DNA from: an uncultured Prevotellaceae bacterium
Lineage (GTDB): Bacteria; Bacteroidota; Bacteroidia; Bacteroidales; Bacteroidaceae
Assembly: GCA_902800245.1 (NCBI GenBank)
Contig: CADCDY010000032.1
Span: forward strand, 1-45,600
DNA length: 45,600 nt
Direction of reading: 5' to 3'
In this document: positions 39,433 through 45,600 of the stretch, piece after piece
How positions within the stretch are numbered: position 1 is the stretch's first letter
Layout of the letters: each line of letters begins with the position of its first letter
The notes under the pieces: model-generated
Seen by the model: only the letters and a program-made list of their open reading frames with translations
Databases searched by the model: none
What the model was told of the DNA's origin: nothing
Made by a program: the position numbers and the translations under genes

Positions 39433-42400
39433 AACACATTCGGAATAATGATTTTACCTAAGTCGTTGCGCTGGCCTTTCAACTGCCCGTCAACATAGAT
39501 GCGAAGCCCTTTACCTGCATGATAGTGTGAACCGTCCTTGTCCCATACAATAGTAAGATTATGACCATGATAGAGCACGTTGTCGAGGCAGAAATAGTCC
39601 CATTTGTTCTTTGGCAACAACGGATTAACCTCAATAGCATTGTCGTCTCGTGGGCGCAAACCACAGAGACCAGTGATGATGAGGTCGTTGAAGGTGGAGT
39701 GGTTATAATATCGCGACCGATCCTGGTCTCCCTTGAGCCAATAACCCGTCGTCTCGTCGAGATATTCACCGATATAGGGTTTGCCTCGCATGTGCTGGCT
39801 CTGCATGTATTTAGTCAGTTCAGCGAAATAAAGACTGTCACCCACGATGGGATTCTCGTAGTCGTTGATATAGTTGGCCATAGCGGTCATAGTCTGACTG
39901 GTGGCAAAGGGCCATACGGCACCATCCCACTCACACTTTCCCACCCCATGGGTGCGGAATTCTGGATGGCGGCGCTCGGCAGTGGTCTGACCATAGGGGG
40001 CGGAGAATCCCTCAGGGTTAGCAGCCTGTAACCATGCCACTCCGAGGTGTGGCTCATGCTTGGCGCAATGGGTGTACCACGGTATAAAACCGATAGCTTC
40101 GCGAACGTTGGCAGAGGAGTCGATGCGATGGGTCTCGAAGAACTGGTGTCGCTCGTTCCATAGCTTCTCATGGATGCGGTCTTGTAGCTTTAAAGCCTTG
40201 CGCCAATAGGTTTCAGCCTTGCTCTTGTCGCCTGCAAGTGCTGCGATGTTGCCAATAGCCATTGCATTACCATACATGTAGGCATTGATGGAGGGGCGCA
40301 GGTATTTCTTTTTACGTCCGCCTGAAATGGTTTCTTCCATTGCATCTTGCACGTCAGCCTGCCAGTAGAGGCCTCCCTCACGAGTGTGTGTTGTCTCCCA
40401 ATGATTGTATTCCCATTCCAACGAGGATAGTATAGAAATGATCCAATCCTTTCGACCATCAACTAGATAACGACCCCACAACGAATGCGCCATCCATGAG
40501 GAATAATTCGCAATTTTCTTCATTGGTTTGCCCTCGTTACCTTTGTACCAGGTGTTCATAATCTGGTCAAGATAGGTGGTGTCTCTAAGCCAACGACTCT
40601 CGTGGATATGATGCCCCACTCCAGAGGAAATCAGGTTGTACTGGTCGGCATAGCTGCGTGGCACTAAAAACTCCGTCATAGCATAGCCTACGGGCGTCTG
40701 CTTGATGTGTTTTCTCAATGTCCACCAACGGAAGTACCACATCTCTTCGAAGTCGCGGTCAGGACAGTCGAAAAGAGGTACGTTTGCCTGCATCCACTCC
40801 CACGCTTTTGCGTTGGGAATGGCCTGCACAATGGTTTCCGACTCCATCGTGTTGAAGTAATCGACGTAGTGCTTGTAGTCGTCGTACTTCAGGAAAGCGG
40901 CAGTAGCATTCTCATCCAAGCTCTCAGTCTTGAAATTGGCAAAAGCATAGGTGGCAATGGGGTCTGTGGCACCAGCATTTTCAAGGGTGCCGTCCCAGTC
41001 GGCAGGGGTGTCGATATCAGGGAAACGACGGTCGGCACCTGTGCGGAACATGATGCGTTCAATTGCTTCCACAGGGGCAAAGAACATTCGCTGGCCAGCC
41101 TTCTTGCCATCAATATAAACCTCTATCATACGCTTCGAGACGCTGAGGATGGCTTCGATATGATAAGTCTTGTTGGCCTCATATTTGCCCAGACCACCAT
41201 AACGTGCACCGCCTTTGCAGCGCATCTGACCTTCATCTGTGAGTTCGATACGTGAACATGCGGTACCATGAGCATCCAGGAACTCAATCTGCAGGAGGCC
41301 ATGATTGTTTTGTCCTGCTTTTAGGTCAAAGGCAACCTTCAACTCCTTCGTGGCAGGTATCTTGCGTTCTACGCGGGCATAGTCGAAAGGGTCGCTATCA
41401 GACAGGGTAAGCCAGCCGTCGTTCAATGAAACGGGGGCCATCACGGGGGAGTAGATGTTCCAGGTGGCGAGATCCGAAATCTCGCCCACTCTGAACTCAG
41501 TGCCATCAGCGTGGCTATGTGCTTCTGTCTGTACAGGCACAGGGATATGAGCCACCCACATGTCCTCCTTATTCATGGAGTATGCCACCCAAAGGTCTGA
41601 GTCCTTAGGAATACCATTACCTTCCTGGATGCCTCGAACATACTGAGGACCATACGACTTGTAGTTGCCACCATAGCGCATCGGTGGTACTTCGCCTTGC
41701 ACGAGGTTTAGCGTAGTATATTCGTATCCGTCTTTGGAAAGGCTGATAGCCAGTGGCCAACGGTATTCCGAAGGATTGTATATGGTAGCGTAAGTGCCGT
41801 CGCTGAGACGCTGTCCCCATATTTTTGCATTGCTGTTTACAAAACCCTTGGCACGCTCGACAGGTTGTGCCCACGTCAGTCCACCATCCGCAGAGGTCGA
41901 GGTGAGGGCGTGCTTCCAAAGAGCTGCAATCTGTCCGTCAGGCAAGGTATAGTCGCAATAGGCCTTGTACTCCTTATGCAATGGGATGAGCGGGTCGTTC
42001 CTATCAGCTTCCTCTACCCATTGCATGCGATAGCGGGGATTAGCAAGTATCTCTTCGCAGGCGGCTTTTACGTCTTTGGGGGCTTTGGTATAATAGGGGG
42101 GGAAGGGGTCTCTAGTATTTCTACAATATCTAGAATAACTAGAGTTTAGGTAAATAAAGTAAATGGGGCCTAATGTGCCGTCCTTTCTGACCTCACGAAT
42201 CACGCGCCCTAAGCCGTTGCCGTCGTTAGGGTCGTCCTTCTTGTCGAAGGCGACACCATAGTTGCCAAGCGCCCAGAGTTGTCCGCTCTTCGAGACATAC
42301 CAGCCTACACGCTGATGCATAATCGCGATGAGGTCATGAGCCTGTTCTGGACGATTGGGCTTCTGGAAACCTTCGGGCACTTGCACCTCCGGGAAAAGCA

Positions 42401-43595
42401 ACTGCGGATCATACCAAGTATAGCCGTCAGGGGAGGTTTGGTACATGGTGTGCGAAGGCGGAACATGCTCATCTTTGGGGTCGCAAAGGTGGTGAACGTA
42501 GAATTGGTCGTTCCAGTAGGCCATCATGGGTTGATGGTTGTAGGTCCAACCTTGACCATTGGCCTCAGAAGGATGTTCGCGATTGGCACGAAGAATTTGG
42601 ATATTATGCACTCCAACGACAGGCGAGAGACCGCCATCGTGTCGATTGGGATTGCTGAGCGTCTTGCCCGTATAGTGAATCTTCTTGGCATTCAACAGTC
42701 CGTTAAGAATGGTTTCATCAGCCTCGAAGATGGTGCCGTGCTTGTGCAAATCAGGGACGCTGACCTTATCGGAGACATCCTCGAAAGTCACAAAGTCCTT
42801 GGTGAAATGGGCACCAAAATCCTTCAACTCGTAACGGTCGTAGTAGATAAGCCAGCCATCTTTTACCTTCACCGTCGTTGGACCCTCCATCATCTTGCCA
42901 GTAAACGGTTCTGAAGCTTTCGACCAAGGGCCGTAAGGCGACTTGGCGTATGCCACTTTGATGTCACGTTCAGGACGGGTGTTGTCCTTCAACACCATCA
43001 CATAGTCGTTTTTGCCTCGTTTTACCAGTGTTGCGTCGATACACGAGAAGCCTGGCTCTATCATGAGTTTGGCAGGGGCAAAACGCTTAAAGTCCTTCGT
43101 CGTGGTATAATACAAGCGATGATTGTTTTTGTGTTCCTCTTGTCCGTCAGGGTATTTACCAGGAATGCACGAAGCCCATACAATAACAGCCTGTTGCTTG
43201 ACATCATCCCAAAAGAGTTCTGGTGCCCAGACATTCACCGTCGTCGTATCTGTCATTACCTCGATGAAACGTTGTTCACTCCAATGCACCAAGTCCTTCG
43301 AACAGGCATAGCCAAAGCCCCTATCCCCTCGCCAACTGCTGGTCCACACGAGATGAAACATCCCATCGGGTGTACGGATTATCGAAGGATCACGCATCAC
43401 TTTCTGTTGTCCAACCTCTGGACGCAACCAAATGCCGTCAATCTGTTGCCAGTTCCAACCGTCATAGCTGTATATGAATCTCAACCCGTCTGTTGCAGGT
43501 TCATGGAACGATGTGGATATATACACTTTTTGCTGTGCTGAGGCCGTCAAAAAAGCGGTCAGCAAGAGGAAAAAGACACAAAAACGTTTCATCAT
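39429..43595 (-). CDS. Giant multidomain glycosidase: GH43-like, second propeller, jelly roll, (alpha/alpha)6
   Basis: The 1,388-residue secreted product has a signal peptide FFLLLTAFLTASAQ. Residues about 20-310 form a GH43-like five-bladed propeller with its three acids: MRDPSIIRT, SCIDATLV and MEGPTTVKV. Residues about 330-690 form a second propeller (HTMYQTSPDGYTWYDPQLLF). Residues about 700-905 form a lectin-like jelly roll (TWNIYSPVMAPVSLNDGWLTL). Residues about 920-1388 form an (alpha/alpha)6-type domain (CPDRDFEEMWYFRWWTLRKHI, GEYLDETTGYWLKGDQDRSRYYNHSTFNDLI). From memory, propeller + jelly roll + (alpha/alpha)6 matches the bifunctional rhamnogalacturonan-II enzyme BT1020 (GH143/GH142), here with a GH43-like unit fused on. 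Two in-frame palindromes lie inside (42110-42144, 40798-40818). It is coupled to the GH78 gene. Confidence 0.75.
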   Translation of the reverse strand: MMKRFCVFFLLLTAFLTASAQQKVYISTSFHEPATDGLRFIYSYDGWNWQQIDGIWLRPEVGQQKVMRDPSIIRTPDGMFHLVWTSSWRGDRGFGYACSKDLVHWSEQRFIEVMTDTTTVNVWAPELFWDDVKQQAVIVWASCIPGKYPDGQEEHKNNHRLYYTTTKDFKRFAPAKLMIEPGFSCIDATLVKRGKNDYVMVLKDNTRPERDIKVAYAKSPYGPWSKASEPFTGKMMEGPTTVKVKDGWLIYYDRYELKDFGAHFTKDFVTFEDVSDKVSVPDLHKHGTIFEADETILNGLLNAKKIHYTGKTLSNPNRHDGGLSPVVGVHNIQILRANREHPSEANGQGWTYNHQPMMAYWNDQFYVHHLCDPKDEHVPPSHTMYQTSPDGYTWYDPQLLFPEVQVPEGFQKPNRPEQAHDLIAIMHQRVGWYVSKSGQLWALGNYGVAFDKKDDPNDGNGLGRVIREVRKDGTLGPIYFIYLNSSYSRYCRNTRDPFPPYYTKAPKDVKAACEEILANPRYRMQWVEEADRNDPLIPLHKEYKAYCDYTLPDGQIAALWKHALTSTSADGGLTWAQPVERAKGFVNSNAKIWGQRLSDGTYATIYNPSEYRWPLAISLSKDGYEYTTLNLVQGEVPPMRYGGNYKSYGPQYVRGIQEGNGIPKDSDLWVAYSMNKEDMWVAHIPVPVQTEAHSHADGTEFRVGEISDLATWNIYSPVMAPVSLNDGWLTLSDSDPFDYARVERKIPATKELKVAFDLKAGQNNHGLLQIEFLDAHGTACSRIELTDEGQMRCKGGARYGGLGKYEANKTYHIEAILSVSKRMIEVYIDGKKAGQRMFFAPVEAIERIMFRTGADRRFPDIDTPADWDGTLENAGATDPIATYAFANFKTESLDENATAAFLKYDDYKHYVDYFNTMESETIVQAIPNAKAWEWMQANVPLFDCPDRDFEEMWYFRWWTLRKHIKQTPVGYAMTEFLVPRSYADQYNLISSGVGHHIHESRWLRDTTYLDQIMNTWYKGNEGKPMKKIANYSSWMAHSLWGRYLVDGRKDWIISILSSLEWEYNHWETTHTREGGLYWQADVQDAMEETISGGRKKKYLRPSINAYMYGNAMAIGNIAALAGDKSKAETYWRKALKLQDRIHEKLWNERHQFFETHRIDSSANVREAIGFIPWYTHCAKHEPHLGVAWLQAANPEGFSAPYGQTTAERRHPEFRTHGVGKCEWDGAVWPFATSQTMTAMANYINDYENPIVGDSLYFAELTKYMQSQHMRGKPYIGEYLDETTGYWLKGDQDRSRYYNHSTFNDLIITGLCGLRPRDDNAIEVNPLLPKNKWDYFCLDNVLYHGHNLTIVWDKDGSHYHAGKGLRIYVDGQLKGQRNDLGKIIIPNVL
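40798..40818 (-). repeat. In-frame palindrome in the large glycosidase gene
   Basis: TCCCACGC-TTTT-GCGTTGGGA on the + strand, with one unpaired T. It codes IPNAKAW and resembles the sufS palindrome at 32936-32955. Confidence 0.55.
42110..42144 (-). repeat. AT-rich in-frame palindrome in the large glycosidase gene
   Basis: CTCTAGTATTTC (42110-42121) and GAATAACTAGAG (42133-42144) pair almost fully (CTCTAGT/ACTAGAG exact). It codes the odd loop NSSYSRYCRNTRD in the second propeller and is more AT-rich than its surroundings. Confidence 0.65.
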
Positions 43596-43651
43596 CTTAC
43601 ATTATTATTTATAAAAAAGACGAAAAACTTGGTGATTTGTAACTAAATTAG

Positions 43652-43659
43652 TACCTTTG
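43652..43659 (+). promoter_or_regulatory. Promoter core TACCTTTG for the peptidase M3 gene
   Basis: Core 28 bases ahead of ATG 43688, in the 92-base gap to the divergent glycosidase gene. Confidence 0.75.
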
Positions 43660-43687
43660 TCGTCCGAAAGCTAAAATAGGACGAGAA

Positions 43688-45600
43688 ATGATTAAAAGGA
43701 CAATTTTAACATTAAGCATTGCATCGGTTATGATGATGTCATTTACTGCCTGTGAGCAGACGCAACGCGAGAATCCACTGTTAGTGGAGAGTGAACTGCC
43801 GTTTGGAGCCCCTGACTTCAGCAAGATTCAAGTGACGGACTATATGCCTGCCTTCCTGAAAGCAATGGAGCAGAATCGTGAGGCAATTAAGCAAATCATT
43901 GAAAACAGTGATTCGGCTACATTTGAGAATACTATTCTCGCTTACGAGAACAGCGGACGTATGCTTGATCGTGTAAGTCGCGTATTCTTCGCTTTGACGG
44001 AAGCCGACAAGACGGACGAGATTGGCGAGATAGAGAAGACCGTACAGCCTTTGCTCACCGACCTTGAAAATGAGATATCCTTCAACAAGCCCCTCTTCGA
44101 GCGCATCAAGAAGGTTTACGACACCCAGTATGAATCGCTTCAGGGCGAGGACAAGAAGTTACTCGAAGAAATCTATAAGGATTTCGTGCGCAAGGGTGCC
44201 CTGTTGTCAGACGACAAGATGGCTCGCATGAAAGAAATCAATCTGCGTATCTCCGAACTTCAGCAACAGTGGGGCGACTCCCTACAGGCTGCTACCAACG
44301 ACGCCTTGGTGTGGGTTGATAAGGAGGAAGAATTGGCAGGATTGAGTGAAGCCGATATTGCTCAGTGTAAGAAAGACGCAGAGAGCAGAGGAGGCAAGGC
44401 CCCGTATGCCATCGTCATTGTAAATACCACCCAGCAACCTCTCCTTGCCAGTCTCGACAATCGCGAGTTGCGCAAAAAGGTGTTCGAGGCTTCTGTCCAT
44501 CGTGCTGACGGTACAGGCAAATACAATACTTTCCCCCTTGTCTGCGAGATTGCCAAGCTGCGTGCCGAGAAGGCTGAGATCATGGGTTATCCTAACTACG
44601 CCGCCTATTCACTGGAGAATACGATGGCCAAGACCCCAGTGAATGTCTATGCTTTCCTGATGAACCTGATTAAGGCCTATGTGCCCAAGGCTGATGCCGA
44701 GACCAAGGCTATCGAAGACTTTGCCCGCAAAAGCCAGGGTGCCGAATTCCAGTTGCAGGCCTACGACTATTTCTACTATTCTGCCAAGATGAAGAAGGAA
44801 TTGCTCAACGTGAGTGATGACGAGGTGAAGCCTTACTTCAATGTAGATAGCGTGTTGTTCAATGGGGTGTTCTATGCTGCCAACCGGGTGTATGGTCTAA
44901 CATTTAAAGAGCGTACGGACATTCCTACTTATCATCCTGACATGAAAGTTTTCGAGGTGATAGATAAGGATGGTAAGACGCTCGGCCTCTTCTATGGTGA
45001 CTATTATCGTCGTCCTACGAAACGTGGTGGCGCCTGGATGGATGGTTTTCAGAAACAGAGCCGTCAGTGGAACCAGTTGCCTATTATATTTAATGTATGT
45101 AATAGTGCCAAGGCTCCTGAGGGTCAGCCCTCGTTGATTACCTGGGACGAAGTGACGACGATGTTTCACGAATTTGGTCATGCTCTGCATGGTCTGCTCT
45201 CCAATTGTCAGTACAACCGTCTGAGTGGTACCAGTGTAGCTCGCGACTTTGTGGAGATGCCTTCGCAGTTTAATGAGTCGTTTGCCTCGATTCCAGAAGT
45301 TTTCGACCACTATGCGCACCATTACAAGACGGGTGACCCCATGCCTGCCGACCTGAAGGAGCGCATGCTCAAGAGCATTAACTTCCAACCGTGCTATGCT
45401 CTGGGTGAAAACCTTGCTGCCACCTGTGTCGACTTGGCTTGGCACATGCTCGCCTCGAAGGATATTCCCACAGTTGACAAGGCTATGGAGTTCGAGACAG
45501 AGTCATTGCGTAAGGTGGGACTTCTGAATCCTTTTATTCCGATTCCGCCACGCTATCACACCAGTTACTTCAATCATGTGTGGGGTGGGGGCTATGCAGC
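43688..45600 (+). CDS. Peptidase M3 family (Dcp-like) zinc dipeptidyl carboxypeptidase lipoprotein, partial
   Basis: The frame is open from ATG 43688 to the window end (637 codons; the C-terminus lies outside). The lipoprotein signal peptide is MIKRTILTLSIASVMMMSFTAC. Helical M3 N-terminal region: ENPLLVESELPFGAPDFSKI, AIKQIIEN. The catalytic zinc motif is MFHEFGHALHGLL (HExGH), preceded by WMDGFQKQSRQ and followed by GTSVARDFVEMPSQFNESFAS, the M3 hallmark; NFQPCYALGENLAATCVD and PRYHTSYFNHVWGGGYAA follow. It trims dipeptides from peptide C-termini, probably in the periplasm. Nothing is missing from the visible part. Confidence 0.92.
   Translation, partial: MIKRTILTLSIASVMMMSFTACEQTQRENPLLVESELPFGAPDFSKIQVTDYMPAFLKAMEQNREAIKQIIENSDSATFENTILAYENSGRMLDRVSRVFFALTEADKTDEIGEIEKTVQPLLTDLENEISFNKPLFERIKKVYDTQYESLQGEDKKLLEEIYKDFVRKGALLSDDKMARMKEINLRISELQQQWGDSLQAATNDALVWVDKEEELAGLSEADIAQCKKDAESRGGKAPYAIVIVNTTQQPLLASLDNRELRKKVFEASVHRADGTGKYNTFPLVCEIAKLRAEKAEIMGYPNYAAYSLENTMAKTPVNVYAFLMNLIKAYVPKADAETKAIEDFARKSQGAEFQLQAYDYFYYSAKMKKELLNVSDDEVKPYFNVDSVLFNGVFYAANRVYGLTFKERTDIPTYHPDMKVFEVIDKDGKTLGLFYGDYYRRPTKRGGAWMDGFQKQSRQWNQLPIIFNVCNSAKAPEGQPSLITWDEVTTMFHEFGHALHGLLSNCQYNRLSGTSVARDFVEMPSQFNESFASIPEVFDHYAHHYKTGDPMPADLKERMLKSINFQPCYALGENLAATCVDLAWHMLASKDIPTVDKAMEFETESLRKVGLLNPFIPIPPRYHTSYFNHVWGGGYA

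Overview
The window looks like a chromosome segment from a Prevotella-like member of the Bacteroidales. Evidence: a recurring Bacteroidetes promoter core (TAnnTTTG) ahead of most transcription units; Bacteroidetes families (DUF4251, DUF6057, long PurF, succinate CoA-transferase, stand-alone MetH activation-domain protein, DapL); secreted proteins ending in the 'GxxIxxGxKxxVK' tail usual in Prevotella. There are no rRNA or tRNA genes, CRISPR arrays or intact insertion sequences. Species was not determined, and family assignments rest on motif reading and remembered homologues, not on database searches.

Layout. 1-5.05 kb (+): the 3' end of an unknown gene, a dockerin-like/cohesin-like secreted pair, a DUF4251 lipoprotein, a DUF6057 membrane protein and a CxxCH/TolB-like lipoprotein. 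5.0-7.2 kb (-): queH and a succinate CoA-transferase. 7.3-8.8 kb (+): cysS. 8.9-15.1 kb (-): the nucleotide operon pyrG-purF-carA-carB, whose carB is only its first half. 15.3-17.7 kb (-): nitrogen operon glnB-amtB-porin. 18.1-20.2 kb (-): dapF-dapL. 20.5-23.3 kb (+): PIF1-like helicase and pgeF. 23.3-29.1 kb (-): tripartite efflux operon (adaptor, RND pump, TolC), divergent from an AraC regulator (29.3 kb, +) which is followed by a small secreted protein and a DUF4353-like secreted protein. 32.7-34.0 kb (-): sufS. 34.0-36.5 kb (-): DapA-family aldolase and Na+/solute symporter. 36.5-37.2 kb (+): MetH activation protein. 37.2-43.6 kb (-): a large multidomain glycosidase followed by a GH78 rhamnosidase, suggestive of complex pectin breakdown. 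43.7 kb to the end (+): a peptidase M3 lipoprotein cut by the window edge.

Two themes stand out. First, short dispersed repeats are embedded in frame inside about a dozen genes, sometimes in different reading frames or on opposite strands, and two of them supply signal-peptide sequence; this resembles Rickettsia palindromic elements. Several other genes hold in-frame palindromes, and a roughly 120-bp hairpin-plus-promoter module occurs three times with compensatory stem changes. Second, several conserved proteins lack pieces in frame: CarB its whole second half, PyrG a 12-residue loop with the Mg-binding Asp, PurF a conserved PRTase segment, P-II its first strand and helix, and GH78 a conserved segment. 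These are either real genome erosion or assembly artefacts and should be checked against reads.
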